DNA from: Congeria kusceri | Taxonomy: Eukaryota; Mollusca; Bivalvia; Myida; Dreissenidae | Assembly: GCA_027627225.1 (NCBI GenBank) | Contig: CM051024.1 | Location: 81,054,204 to 81,118,203, forward strand | Reading direction: 5' to 3' | DNA length: 64,000 bases | In this document: positions 24,107 through 36,701 of the stretch, in pieces | How the letters are laid out: each line of letters starts with the position of its first letter | Position numbering within the stretch: the stretch's first letter is position 1 | Position numbers and translations under genes: made by a program | The notes under the pieces: model-generated | What the model was told of the DNA's origin: nothing | Seen by the model: the letters and a program-made list of their open reading frames with translations, nothing else | The model's database searches: none

Positions 24107-24253
24107 GAATATAAATAGCATAGGCAGTTGAGGGGTATAGTAAATATTGCACCCCGAGGAGAATGATGCCAGAAGCCTGGGTTGACATCACTCTTCGAAG
24201 GGGGGGGGGGGCAATATTTACTATACCCTTCAAAATGCCTGTGATATTTATTT
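24107..24253. repeat. Palindromic MITE with poly-G centre
   Basis: Arms 'CATAGGCAGTTGAGGGGTAT...AGTAAATATTGC' and 'GCAATATTTACTATACCCTT...CAAAATGCCTGTG' with a 12-G run in the loop. A half copy of the left arm appears at about 40185-40215. Confidence 0.8.
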
Positions 24254-24436
24254 TATTGTACCGAACAAAAATATTATAATTCAAAGAACACACTAGTCTT
24301 ACATTGTAAACTAAAGTTTATTGTTGGAAAATCAAACGCTCGTCGACATTTATTTTTTTTTAATACATTTTAATAAGCGCCTACTGATCATTAGCTTATA
24401 ATACGGATTTCTCAGGGGGTATATTAGATAATTAAC

Positions 24437-24583
24437 CCATGGCTGAGAGGCTGATATGAAATAATATCAACCCGAGAAATGTTATATCAACCGAGGCGGT
24501 AGCCGACGTTGATATGACTTTTCAAGGGTTGATGTTATTTCATATCACCCTCTCAGCCATGTGTTATTTATTTCATTATACCG
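24437..24583. repeat. Palindromic MITE
   Basis: Arms 'CATGGCTGAGAGGCTGATAT...GAAATAATATCAACCC' and 'AGGGTTGATGTTATTTCATA...TCACCCTCTCAGCCATG', loop 'GAGGCGGTAGCCGACG'. The right flank 'TTATTTCATTATACCGAACA' matches the right flank of the neighbouring palindrome. Confidence 0.8.
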
Positions 24584-24599
24584 AACAATCCTTAAAACA

Positions 24600-26110
24600 C
24601 CTTGAAATTATAAGCTTCGTGATTTTTCCCCCTTACTTAAATGTAGACTACAGTAACTTGACATTACCATTTTACAATACAATAATTATATAGTTAAAAC
24701 AGTAGATCAGCCTTCCGTACTATCCAATGCTTCGCAGACATGACCTTAATTTGTACTGGCATACTATTGAGTGTGTACAGCTATATTTTGACGTGTCAAT
24801 TTTTAAGATAGCGTGAGCGATATGAAGTTTATACAGCGCGTTAGTTTAAATCGGTTATAAACATGGCGAAATACGGACGAACGTTAGATCGCGTGATTCA
24901 AACAGGAATAATACACAGTTGATTGAAAGTGTTTACTGGATATAAGATCACATAACATATCAATGTGTGGCATAATCTGCAAACAAAATGAGCAGTGACG
25001 ACACAAACCAGCTTTCAATGGACTAATAATATTACATAGGATTGTGTTGAGTCGTGTTTAAACACAGAATTAAAGAAACCATGCATCGGTGATGTCTAAG
25101 CCTAAAATTATTTGGGAGGCCAAAATTGATAATCGGATAAAGGTTTGGGGACAAAATACGAATTTAAACATACGTTCTGACCAGTCATGGCGATTCGAAA
25201 ACATATCGCGTTTCTGATAATCACGGTCCACATGAAAAATAATTAAATTGAAATAGAAAAGGTTAAGCTTTGTAGATACAAAAAGGAATTGAAAATGCTT
25301 GTAGCTGGTTATTAATTGTAAAACGACGTCATCACTTTGGAGCAGTTTGGAGGTAAAAGTTGCATAGTCGTCAAAAAAACAACGCTGTTCTATTACTAGC
25401 TCCGCGCGAGGGTGATATCAAAAAATATTACCCTGTGGTATAACTGTTGGTCTATGGAAAAAAACACAGAGAGGTCACCTGAGGTGTAATAATAAAAAGT
25501 ATATCCATGCTCGGTGTATATTGCATTCCAACGCCATGACATATTAAAATTATACAGTGATGGGTATAGGGGATTTTAAAATATTAAAACGAAATGAGGT
25601 ATAATAATATATTTGATAGTAACCACAGCGTCTCAATCGTTAACTTATTTAATACATTTTAGTTAGTTACTTTATCAAACCAAAGTGCTCAGTACAAACT
25701 TTTGCAGTGATGCATTGTAAAGAAACTCATAATTATGTCTGATTGTCTGATAGTGCTTTTAGTGGCAAAAGTTTCAGTTGTGAATACATAGCTGTTGATG
25801 TCAATGACAGACATGCATTGTCGGTTATAATTGTACTAATTTAAATCTGCAAAGGCATTTGGAATGACTGTGTAGAAATGCATTTGACTTATATTACAAA
25901 GCTGACGATAAATGCATATCAAAACTTTGAATAACTAAAAGAAACCATAGCGTCTATTATTCATACAAACATGCATGTTTTTATGAAAGGGGAACTCTTT
26001 TTTAAACCACCGGCACCAAAGGCGAAATTAGATAATACGATAATGACAAACAACGATGATTCTGCCAAAAGATAAACTGTCTTAAGCGTCAAAATGATAT
26101 CAACAGACGA
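24600..26110. other. No gene seen
   Basis: AT-rich. A weak hairpin-like stretch near 25400-25440 ('GAGGGTGATATCAAAAAATA', 'TTACCCT'). No convincing exons or RNA genes. Confidence 0.45.
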
Positions 26111-26558
26111 TCTCAAAAAAATACTGAGAACTTTTATAGACACACGAAATTTGGATGATAATTATTGTCCACATTTTGCGTTTCTATGAAATTATACACA
26201 GCGACAATTATCGCCATCATCTCCAATCGCCGCTGTGTAGCACACAGCGATAATTATCGTCCAAATCTCGCTTCGTCGCATCCTCGCGGTCTGGCAAGCA
26301 ACGATAATTGTCGCCCAAATCTCGCTTCGTCGCATCTTTGCCTCTGGCTTTACGCACGAGACATTGTTGCATTCCGCACCGTCATTATTTTATATCGCTC
26401 TTAGGCCTTGACACAGTGCAGACGTGTTTTTGAATTCTCAAAATAATAAGCGTTTTATGTGAATAAAAACTGGAATTTAACTCTGATTTTGATCAGTTGT
26501 GTGTGATAATTTTCAATATTTCACATAATTTCGAGGTTATTATTCAGCCAGTGAAAAC

Positions 26559-26843
26559 GTGGGATTTTATTATCAGGACAAGGTTGATGTTAAGCAGCGG
26601 GTCCGCGCAAAGCAAGATGTTACTTCAATCCGGGTTGCAGACCAGTTTCCAAAAGAGATCCAGGAAAGGCGCAGAAAACACATTACATTTATGAACAAGT
26701 GTCGCAGTGAAGGTAGATTTGTAAACTTTAACTATGCTAAGCTTTATGTTGACAATCAAGTATACACCGCTGACACTGTTCCGATTGTTGAGCGGTCAGC
26801 CGACGAGCCAATGAGAACGAGTGATGCTGCGGCCCGACCTTAG
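26559..26843 (+). pseudogene. LINE ORF1 protein, C-terminal fragment
   Basis: 'QFPKEIQERRRKHITFMNKC', then 'AKLYVDNQVYT', is the typical C-terminal domain of L1-type ORF1 proteins (Transposase_22-like): a basic ERRR helix followed by a K-L-Y-V-D strand. The N-terminal coiled coil and RRM are missing. The stop lies about 25 bp before the endonuclease frame. Confidence 0.75.
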
Positions 26844-26870
26844 GAAACAGAGCAGAGACGGCTACGTGTA

Positions 26871-27680
26871 TTGCAGTGGAATGTGCAGGGCCTGGCGAAT
26901 AAACATTCTGACTCTGAATTTCTAAATCGTATTTCCGATTTTGATATTTTAGTGTTCTGTGAAACATGGACTAATAACCATTCAATAGTTAACATTAACA
27001 ATTTTGATAATTTGCACTGTCCAAGACCTAAACGTTTTAGTGGTGGAATTATTGTATACTGCAAATGCTTTCTAAGAAATTATATTGAGATTGTAGAAAT
27101 CAATCCGAATGGATTATTATGGTTTAAATTGAGTAAGTCGCTTACAGGAACAGATAGGGATATATTCTTTTGTTGCAGCTATAGCCCGCCAGAAGACTCT
27201 ACTGTATATACAAGTGTTTCTTCGCCTTTATATAACTTTGACTTTTGTGAACAAATTAATTCAGATATTAGAAAGTATTGTACCATTAATAATATTGTTT
27301 TAATAGGTGATTTAAACAGTAGGGTGGGCCTTACATCAGATTTAATAGGAGATATTAATTTAGGTAGATTTATTGAACTCCCCGAGTATGATTCGTCTTA
27401 TGAATTACCAAAACGTCTCAGCTTTCATAACAGTGTCAACGGTTTTGGTAGTAAGCTATTACATTGTTGTAAGGATAATTCTATTATTATTGCTAAGGCA
27501 GACTTGACAATGGCAAATACACCTATCATAATCCGACTGGTTAAGGTTCAAGCGTTGTTGATTATGTTATTACAAATACCAAAATATTTAGTAAAATGAC
27601 GTCATTTGTTGTTCATGATATAACAGAATTCTCTGACCATTGTCCGGTTGAATTTACAATGAATTTAGATGGCTGTATTG
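26871..27680 (+). pseudogene. LINE endonuclease domain (exonuclease-endonuclease-phosphatase type), broken
   Basis: Opens 'QWNVQGLANK', then 'FDILVFCETW' (catalytic Glu), 'IVLIGDLNSRVG' (Asp/Asn pair) and, after a frameshift near 27490 and an in-frame stop, 'DYVITN' and 'TEFSDHCPVEF' (catalytic SDH). Key residues are still readable but no continuous frame remains. It nicks target DNA in live elements. Confidence 0.85.
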
Positions 27681-27719
27681 CTGTTATTAACGATACTGAA
27701 TATATTGAACAAGTCATGT

Positions 27720-29562
27720 GGGGCTCCCATAACCCAGATACATTTGCCAACCTTTTAGAAAACAATAGAACTATGCTTGATAGAATTCAAAATGAACTGC
27801 TTTCAGGTAAACTTGATATAAATACATGTATTGAATCATTGTCTAAGGTGCTTTTTGATATCTCGTTTTTGATACATGGTAAGGTTTTAAATAAATATTA
27901 TTCAACTAAAATTAAAAAATCACCATGGTTTAGTGATGCATGCAGATCATCTAAAAATAGATTCTTAACTGCCAAACGAACTTTTAAAATTAATCCTACA
28001 GAAAATAATAAAACTGCTTTTTTACACAGAAGATTTATAATAACGAAAACAATAAACTGTCTAACATGTATAAACAAAATTCTAAGAATTTTTGGAAGTA
28101 TATTAAAAAATTTAGTAAGAAAACTAGTGTGAATCCAACAGATGTTTCATGTTTAAAAATATTTCAAACTTTGTTAATGTTTCGGCTATTCATACTGAAA
28201 GTGTTAATGAGATTGATATAAATATTGATGAGTTAGATACGGATTTTTCAATAGATGAAGTGGAAAAAGGAATATCATTGCTTAAAAGAAATAAAAGTTG
28301 CGATCTTGATGGCAACGTCTGTGATTTTATCATAGATGCGAAACATTTTATTGCAACATATCTTGTTGTAATTTACAACTACATTTTTAATAATGGCAGT
28401 TATCCAGATGCTTGGTCCAAGGGTGTACTTGTACCTATTCATAAAAAGGGATATACCAAAGATCCTTCTAATTATAGGGGCATCACTTTGATCAATATGT
28501 AAGCAAAATTATTTTCACTATTACTTAGAAACCGCATAAACAGATGATGTGAAAATAACAATAAATTTAATGATTCTCAATGTGGGTTCAGAGATAAAGC
28601 ATAGTACAACTGAATGCATTTTCATTTTGCATTTGATCATCCAGAGAGTTCTAGCGACTAATAACAAATTATTTTGTGCATTTATTGACTTTGAAAAGGC
28701 TTTCGATACTCTAAATCATGATGTTATATGGGTAAAACTTGTAAAATACGGATTGAATTGTAAAATCATAAATCATAAAAATATGATAAAGTATATTTAT
28801 CAAATATTAAATCTTGTGTCCGATTTACTTCTGACATGTGTTATTCAGAATTATTTGACATATCACTGGGTTTGAAACAGGGTGAGCCCCTCTCGTTCCG
28901 TTTTAGTTATACTTTTTATTGACGACATTACTGATTATATTGATGTTATAAGTTTATCGGACCGAGATATTGAACAGTTATCATTTTATCTTCTGTTATT
29001 TGCTGATGACATAGCGCTTTTTACAACTAATCCGATAAGTCTTCAGGCACAACTTAACAGCATATCGCAATACTCGACATGTGGTTTAAAAATTAATGTT
29101 AACAAAACTAGGATTTGTATATTTGAAAAACGTAGGAGTCGCCATACTTACCAGTGGGCTATAAATCAGCAACCTTTCGAAATTGTTGACAGCTTTTGCT
29201 ACTTGGGTATTATGTTTTATTACACTGGAAATATGCGATATGCCGTGAAAGCTCTGTCTGATCAAGCCCTTAAAGGATACCATATTCTTCTTTGCCTATT
29301 TAATAATGTCAAAATGGATATTAAGACTAAATTACACTTATTCGATTGTATGATTTTACCTATTATTTTATACGGTTCAGAAATATGGGGAATATATAAC
29401 TTTGAAGAAATTGATGCTTTACATTATAAATGTCTTACAATTTTTATTGGTGTAAAACAGTCAACCCCCAATATGGCCGAATTAGGAGAAACTGGCACAT
29501 ATCCGTTATCGGTATTGTGCAAGGAAAGATCTCTGAAATATTACATAGAATTAATGAAATAA
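27720..29562 (+). pseudogene. LINE reverse transcriptase, broken
   Basis: Readable blocks across frames: 'SPWFSDACRSSKNRFLTAKR', 'VLVPIHKKG', 'PSNYRGITLINM' then a stop, 'AFIDFEKAFDTLNHD' (first catalytic Asp), 'GLKQGEP', 'LLLFADDIALF' (catalytic D-D), 'DSFCYLGIMF', 'ILYGSEIWG', 'GVKQSTPNMAELGETGTYPL'. At least four interruptions (near 28100, 28500, 28540 and 28875). Not active. Confidence 0.9.
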
Positions 29563-30629
29563 TCTTAATGTTAACATCAATACTTTTGCTATTCTTAGAC
29601 AACGGACTTGTGACCAATATTAACAAACATGGTTAAAATCCAATATGCCTAAATTATTCTATTATTGCAAATTTAAAAGTGAATTTGAATACGAACACTA
29701 TTTAGACTATGTATCGCATGCTTAATCTAGAATATCTCTAACACGATTACGTCTGAGCTCACATAACTTACACATTGAAACTGCCAGGTATACAAATACA
29801 GAAAGGAATAATAGCGTGTGTAGATTGTGTTCAAAAAACGTTGTTTAATCAGAACACCATTTTTATAATGCTGTAATGTTGTTATAATGCAGTGCTTTTA
29901 CGTCATGAATTGCTCCCTGTCTGAATGTATTTACTATATTATGATATGCTCTGTTGTATTGTATTGCATAACATTGTATTTATATATGTATCCTTGTGTG
30001 TCATGGCCATAATGTTTATGTAAATTGTAAAAATGGCCGAAGGCAATGCTTTTGCCAATAAACGAACGAATTATTTTATACCCGCGCACCTTAAGACGGT
30101 GTCAGAGTAAAAAATTCATAGACACCGACGAAGAAACTGTCATTCATATTTTTCATATTATTTCAATTGCAACGGCGGGAAATTGTAACCAGTGTAAATA
30201 CCAAACTCTACCCGTACACTTTATCAAGGAAATTTCATCCTTCCAACAGTTAATCACGGGGCAAAGATGCGACGATGCGACGATAAGACGATGCGACAGT
30301 GCGACATTTGGGCCATAATTATCGCTGCGTACAAGACCGCGACGACGCGGAGATGCGAAAATGCGATATTTAGGCGATAATTATCGCTTTATATCAGACC
30401 GCGAACATACGAGGATGCAAAAACGCGAAACTTGGACGATAATTATAGTCAAAATTTCGTGTATTGACGTTTTCAAAGTGCGAGATCTGCAGATTATAAA
30501 AATTAAAACGTCGCATTATCGCATCATCGCCGTCTTGTACAGAGCGAAATTTTCACTGACGAAATCAGGGTCCGTTAATTTCTATTCGCAGTGTTTACAG
30601 TAGAACGCTAAGAAGAAAGTAACTCCTAC

Positions 30630-31245
30630 ACAAATAGCACAATTATATGCTCAAGAGTTGTTCTGCTATTTTGCTAGAGTTGTTCTGCTATTCTGCTGGA
30701 GCTATTATTCTATTCTGCAGTTGTTATTCTGTTATTTCTGCTGTTCTGTTGCAGTTGTTTTAATGTTATGAACTGCAGTTCAGCCGAAGTTGTTCTTTCA
30801 ACAGACTTAAATGAGTTACTAACTTATTTAAGCAATAATGGTAATATTTGTGTCGAGTTATAGGTTTTATTTGATATACAGATGCAATGCATAATTAACA
30901 AAAATCATACAGTATTTTGTCTTTTAATGGGGTTGCGCTATTCAGCTATTCTGCTATTCTACTGGAGTTGTTCTGCTATTCAACTGGAGTTGTTCTCCTA
31001 TTCTGCTTGAGTTGTTCTGCTATTCTGCTGTAGTTGTTCTGCTAGTCTGCTGTTCTGCTGGCGTTTTTCTGCTATTCTGCTATTCAACAGGAGTTTTCTG
31101 CTATTCTGCTGCAGTAGTTCTGCTATTCTGCTGGAGTAATTTTGCTATTCTGCTGGAGTTGTTCTGCTAGTCTCCCATTCTGCTGGCGTTTTTCTGCTAT
31201 TCTGCTATTCTGCTGGAGTTGTTCTGCTATTCTGCTAATATCTAA
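30630..31245 (+). repeat. TTCTGCTATTCTGCTGGAGTTG minisatellite (two blocks)
   Basis: Imperfect repeats of 'TTCTGCTATTCTGC' with 'TGGAGTTG' spacers at about 30648-30760 and 30945-31235, separated by about 180 bp of other sequence. Non-coding as far as I can see. Confidence 0.85.
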
Positions 31246-32640
31246 CAGACTGTGAAGTCACAGTTTATTAACAAACATACATATATATGGGTGTAGTCGC
31301 TTAACAAGGTGTTTTGTAAAAACAAATTACAAGGTATGTACAGAAATTAGTTAGTAACTATTAGTAACTTGAGGTTGCCCGCAACGATGGCGAAATCTCT
31401 GTTTGGCTTTGGCTTTGGTTTTTGTTTCTAAACAGTATGTCTGTAGTCGACGTGATATTATATATGTAATAACTATGCGTATGCTTGTCGTTAAACATCA
31501 AACGTCTAACATTAAGCAAAGTCTCGCCTATTACTTCCGGTTACCGCTTCCAGTACCAAGCCTTTAACCACACTTCCCATAACCAATTCATGTACCACGT
31601 TTCGACCCTTATGTCTTGTTCTACTGCTTCCACGTCCCGGCCTTTACTACTTATGACGATTGGGCTTGGTCTGCAGTCCTATGACGATTAAGTTGCGTCA
31701 ACGTCGTATAACGTTACCCTCGATATGTGGCCCTTGTTCCTGTTACACAATTACATCAAATCGACCCCAATCCCCCCTCCTCAGCGATTTAATAATACAA
31801 TAACTGTCATTTTTTTCTAGCATGTATGCAGGGCAATTAGTCCATTTTTGCGTTGCAGTAGTTTGAGGCTAATTAGGTTGAGTGTGAAATGCAGCTTTTT
31901 ACAGAGACGTAGTGATTTATATATTTCTGCGGCAATTTTACTATTGTATATATAAACACAATCCATGAGTAGAATATTGGTCATGACTTTCGTACATGCC
32001 GATATTAAAATTAGTTAATCCATTATGTTTAAATGAATGAATAATTATCAGTCGCAATAACATTGAGGTGTGACAGAATACAGGCGTGTCCTTAAGGAGC
32101 ATACCGCCATTCATAATATAGAATAGTCAGTGTTAGCAATTTTAGTTTTCGTTATGGTACCACATATCCGAATAGAGCACACATTATATGGCAGCGAAAT
32201 TTACCAGATGGTTAGTTATATGAACGACTATTTAATAATATAGAAAAAGAGCGTATGTGTAACATGTGAGGGTGTTCCCAAGTATTGTACTAGAATATTA
32301 TTTAGCGTCTTTCGGATTTCTTATATTGTACACACAAAAAAACTTAATTTATATGTAATTCAAGTAATAAAACGTATAATTCAAAGCCTTTGCTTAGTAC
32401 GTATTTTTTAATTTCAACACACAATTCATTCTATTTTAGTTGTATACATGAAAGGGATGCCTACGAGTAGTCCAAAATCTGTAACAGTTACATCATTTCT
32501 ACAAAAGTATTTTGAATGATCAAGTTCAAAATATAATTTGGAACAATGCTAGATTTTCTACACATAATTTATAATGTAAACATAAAACAAACATCAACGA
32601 GTCGCATAAAATGGAGAATCTACAAATCTAGAGCATCATA
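31246..32640. other. No gene seen
   Basis: AT-rich sequence. A 68-codon frame at 31485 has no recognisable features. Confidence 0.45.
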
Positions 32641-32669
32641 AATGTGTATAAGAAGTATGGAGTCGATGG

Positions 32670-32735
32670 AGGCGCATGCTTAGGTGCTTGCTTAGGCGCT
32701 TGCTTAGGTTCTTGCTTAGGCTCTTGCTTGGTAAA
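32670..32735 (+). repeat. Short 12-bp tandem repeat
   Basis: About five units of 'GCTTAGGYKCTT' type ('GCTTAGGTGCTTGCTTAGGC' and on). Confidence 0.8.
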
Positions 32736-32879
32736 TCCGAATACCGTTAAAATATGTTTTTTGTTGTGATTCATGATAGACTCAAACATTGTGCGTTCAG
32801 AATCTGAGGGGTAAACTTGATCAATACCTTATCACTCAATGGTTTTAGCATAGAAACACCATCGTAGATATGGACAAAA

Positions 32880-33850
32880 TTTATTCACCACTTTATATCC
32901 TTCGTAAATTCTTGATTGAACTCGATCTTATGTTCTTTTCAAGCCACATTAACATGTGTGAAATGAAAACACGACTTGGTTTCCCAACAAGTGACGGCAG
33001 TTGACGTTTGGAGGCCGATCTCCTGCAAACTACTTCCGAAAGTAAGGAACGAACTTCTTCAAAACGTTCACGAGTTATCCGTAACTTCATTCGCTCAGAA
33101 TCCAGTAGGACCCCGAGAAATACCATGAAGGATTAGGGTGTACAAGACTTCTGCACTTTCTCCTGTGAGCCAACGAGGCTCAACGTGTAAGAAACCGTAC
33201 GGAACGTGGGTCACGCGCGCGTCGGAGCATCGGCGCTACCAAAGTCGTCTAAATAGTTCACACAGTGTACATTTTGCAGCGACACGATGTACCAAATCAT
33301 GGACGTTTCATAGATTTTACCGCGCCATTTTACAGAAAGCAAATGAATGTCACCGGGATCGACGTATATCTGCCGGTATGCACGTGATAAATCCGTCTTA
33401 AACATCAACGCTCCAACTCCGTGCTGATGAACTATATTCACTAAAGTATCAACAGTAGGAATCGTTTAATTTCCTCTTTTTAATATTAGTCTTGTAATAT
33501 TCCGCTGTTAACAGAAGTTAACTCTGGCCAACTAAAATCGACCTTAACTCTCCGACGAGTTTCATCTTTGGGCTAGGTGTTCAATGGCGAAAAGTCTAGA
33601 TCACAACAAAGCGGTTTCCTGTCAAATGAAACAATCATAGCACTGTGATTCTAGTCAGTGTTTATAAACGTATCCACGTCTAGTGGGTAATTTATAGCAA
33701 CTTTATTATTCACACAGGCAGAAGCTGTTGAAGTATCTTTGCAATACCCAACCACACTCAAGAAAATCACATTATCTTCATATTCGATGAGCACCGACCT
33801 TAAATAAGCAATAATCCATTTAGTGTGCAAAGGTACTCTCACACCTTTGA
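32880..33850 (-). pseudogene. DIRS-type retroelement reverse transcriptase / RNase H relic
   Basis: On the minus strand, starting from 33842: 'VPLHTKWIIAYLRSVLIEYE', 'VGYCKDT', 'VDFSWPELTSVN' (broken frame), 'GALMFKTDLSRAYRQIYVDP' (RT core, catalytic Asp), 'GDIHLLSVKW', 'VNYLDDFG' (catalytic D-D), then 'MVFLGVLLDSERMKLRI' and 'KRQLPSLVGK...RVFISHML' typical of the RT-RNase H connection in DIRS-like elements. Several stops and a deletion before YLDDFG. The tyrosine recombinase region is not seen. Confidence 0.8.
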
Positions 33851-33859
33851 AATTCGAAA

Positions 33860-34860
33860 CACCAGACTTATATACAGCATCATGAAGATGAAGAATGTCT
33901 GCACTTTCTTGAGATTCCGAACTAAACGTGACATCACGAACTCCAACGTCACACTAACTAAACGACTGATAAAGGCGCCAAAAGGGTGATTATTTATGAT
34001 TTAAATAAGAGGGAAAATGCAGCCTTCCGTAATATATGTTTTAAATCTTGCTCTAACACTTTGATTATTGACCGCAGGCCAGGTTTAGACAAAAGTTCAC
34101 CACAATCTAGTTTTTTAACGTGACATATGATACTTGTTACAAGTAGCCAGGCGCTGGTACGGATTTTTGTTAGTGAAAATATCGTTTCCTATTGTGGAAT
34201 GCTATTTTAACGTATTTGACCTAAACCATTTTAAATCGCGACTGTGTTTATCAGAAAAATACCAAGAACAATGTATTTAATTTCATAAGATCATACAAAG
34301 ATAAATTAAAGTCTCATTTGTTTATCTTGCAAAGTTTTTTTCTTAACATTTGCTTTATCGTCCATTGAAGTATTCACTTTGGAAAAATAAGTATTAAAGG
34401 AATTGTATGAAATTTCAAAGATTTATACAATGTACGTCCTGAAATACTTTGTAATCACTAATTTAGAAGCTAGTGGGACCCGAAACACACATATTCATAT
34501 TATCGATACTTCCAATCCTTTAATTATCCTTTCTACATTTTTAAAATGCAGAGACATATAATTACACTTTAATAACAGCTAACATCATTCAATCATGCAT
34601 TATTATATTCACATCTAGATTCCCCCATTGGATATATCTACAATAAAAGTCCGCGTTATTATGAGCCTATTAATCAAATCAATTATTACTAATCATGTAA
34701 TACTTCAAAGGGGCCTGTTAATTTTCAAAATGTGTGTCACTTACTCCAAAAAGAAAGGTACATTTTATATAAAGAAACAAAATAAGTTCAAATAACACAA
34801 CGGACACAGAAATATATTGGAAACACAGTGTCTTTGATGGATAACAACCAAATGAAATTC
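33860..34860. other. No gene seen
   Basis: AT-rich spacer between the DIRS relic and the first TTAA-type element; nothing I can annotate. Confidence 0.45.
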
Positions 34861-35345
34861 TTAAAGGGACTATGTCGTCGGAAACGACCCCAAGGTGGCA
34901 ATTTCTTTAAAAAAATCTGAAATTTAGATATTAATGCTGGCATATAATAACGGTTTAAACAGGGTATATACAATGGGAAAAGAGTTTACGAATTCTTAGA
35001 TAAAATTCAACTTATAATATGTGTTTTGTTTGTTTGGCCCTTTTCCTGTTTCCATTTTGACGTCAGAATTAGGAGCATTTTATATATCCATAGTTTACAC
35101 ACACTTCTTTACCAAGCATGATCGCGCAGTTGGTTAAAGCGGTGTCTATTGTCATTCTTCGTATATCTCCAAAGTCGAGAGTTCGATACCCACTCGGGGT
35201 TTCAATTTTTTCAGACGATTTTGCTAATTTGTTTTTATCAAATATCTTATTGTAAATTATATTTTTTTATTTATTTAATGCGCATGTCTAAATATAGCGC
35301 ATTACTATAATATAAAATGAATTTATGAATATGAAGCAAATTTTT
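34861..35345 (+). repeat. TTAA-type TIR element with tRNA-like core, 3'-truncated
   Basis: Starts 'TTAAAGGGACTATGTCGTCG'. The tRNA-like part is at about 35117-35200: A-box-like 'TCGCGCAGTTGGTTAAAGCG', B-box-like 'GAGTTCGATACCC'. It then has 'TTTATTTAATGCGCATGTCT' and fades before the right terminus. Confidence 0.8.
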
Positions 35346-35608
35346 CGCTGCCAGACACATTTATCAAGTATGGTGAAAGAAACAAATCATACGTTAGATT
35401 TTTTTTAGTCTAATATACAGTATGTTAAAATGTCCTATTGTTCCCAAATTCTGTCTTAAAAGAGGGACATTTTGCCTTGAAAGGTACCCAGTTTCTTAAT
35501 ATTTGTCTTCTTTTGTGGTTTGATGAGAATTTTGTCAGAACTCTCATATTTACCTGATAGGCCAGAATGTTTAATAATATGAATATTAAATAAAAAATGA
35601 ACATCAGT

Positions 35609-36150
35609 TTAAAGGGACTATGTCATCGAAAAGGGACTCAAGGGGGGGGGGGCAATTTCTTTAAAAAAATCTGAAATATAAGATAATAATACTGGCATAT
35701 AATAACGGTTAAGAAGAGTATATATAACGGGAAAAGAGAGTGAGCTTAAAATCAATTAATAATATAGGTTTGTTTGTTCGACCAAAATCAATAAATAATA
35801 TAGGTTGTTTGTTTGACCCTTTTCATGTTTACATTTTGACGTCAGAACTATGAGTTTTGTGTATAAAAATACTTAAAACACAATTGTATCCACACAAAGC
35901 TGAATAGCGCAGTTGATTAAAGTGCTGTCTACTGTAATTTATTCACATGGCTTCTAAGTCGTGAGTTCGATACACGCTTGGGGTTTTATTATTTTTAACC
36001 TTTCCTTATTTGTTTTTATCAACTGTTTCATCATGTATGATAGTTTTATTACTTATTCAATTCACATGCCTTAGTATAGCCAATTTCTATCATATATAAT
36101 AATTTAAAGTGCAAAAGGAAACCAATTTTTCGTTGACATAATCCGTTTAA
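35609..36150 (+). repeat. TTAA-type TIR element with tRNA-like core, full length
   Basis: Best copy: left end 'TTAAAGGGACTATGTCATCG', right end 'TTGACATAATCCGTTTAA'. The tRNA-like part is at about 35900-35985: 'ATAGCGCAGTTGATTAAAG', then 'GTGAGTTCGATACACGCTTG'. No coding potential. The TTAA flanks suggest a piggyBac-type non-autonomous element; the pol III boxes suggest a captured tRNA or SINE. Confidence 0.8.
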
Positions 36151-36701
36151 CTTGTAATTTTCTAATTTGTGAATACATGTGATTACACAACAGTTCTTGA
36201 AAGCGGTAAACATTATGTTTATTTGCGTTTCATTTTGTATTTTGACAACAATTCGTTGAATAGTTTTCGACTTAATTATACCGGTCAGATTCGCATGCTT
36301 TCCAATGCAATTTTATGTGCATTGTTTTGCTTTGTATTTGTATAAAATATTGGAAACAATTTGTAATGGATACAATAAACAATGTTTAGGTGTATAAAAC
36401 TGTATGTTGTTGTAGTCAAATAGCCTAATTGCATTGTGTTCTTTGATCCTTCTATAACAATGTTGTTGTAAATACAGATTCGTCCTATTTGTGTGTTCCG
36501 AACACAATGATAATAACTTCTCAATTATGCTTAAAGAACCTAATCAGTACCAATGATTGAATTTACGAAGTCGACATAAGCACATGATCTATAAAAAATA
36601 TACACCATTCCAGCGGGATATAATGTTCACATAATCATAAGTCATTAAAGCTGTAGCCTGGCATGCGGAACATCATTGTTTTAAATGATCATTATTTAAT
36701 T

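Larger units (their letters stand above)
26500..30070 (+). mobile_element. Dead non-LTR retrotransposon (LINE)
   Basis: Order on the plus strand: end of ORF1, endonuclease, reverse transcriptase, then a 3' end with 'AATGGCCGAAGGCAATGCTT' and 'GCCAATAAACGAACGA', a tail type common in molluscan LINEs. Coding parts are broken by several stops and frameshifts. The APE-type endonuclease plus FADD-type RT place it among Jockey/CR1/L2-like lineages; finer assignment would need a tree. Confidence 0.85.
26115..30490 (+). mobile_element. Foldback-type inverted-repeat element carrying a LINE insertion
   Basis: Left flank 26115-26405 and right flank 30240-30480 are inverted copies. Left has 'CAGCGATAATTATCGTCCAA', 'ATCTCGCTTCGTCGCATCC', 'TCGCGGTCTG' in 60-75 bp sub-units; right has 'CAGACCGCGAACATACGAGG', 'AAACTTGGACGATAATTATA' and 'ATTTCGTGTATTGACG'. 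The LINE fills the interior. The open frames in the flanks (26165-26404, 30046-30603) are repeat artefacts. Confidence 0.7.

Noticed and set aside
33138..33401. Plus-strand 87-codon frame
   Set aside because: Antisense shadow of the DIRS-type reverse transcriptase relic.
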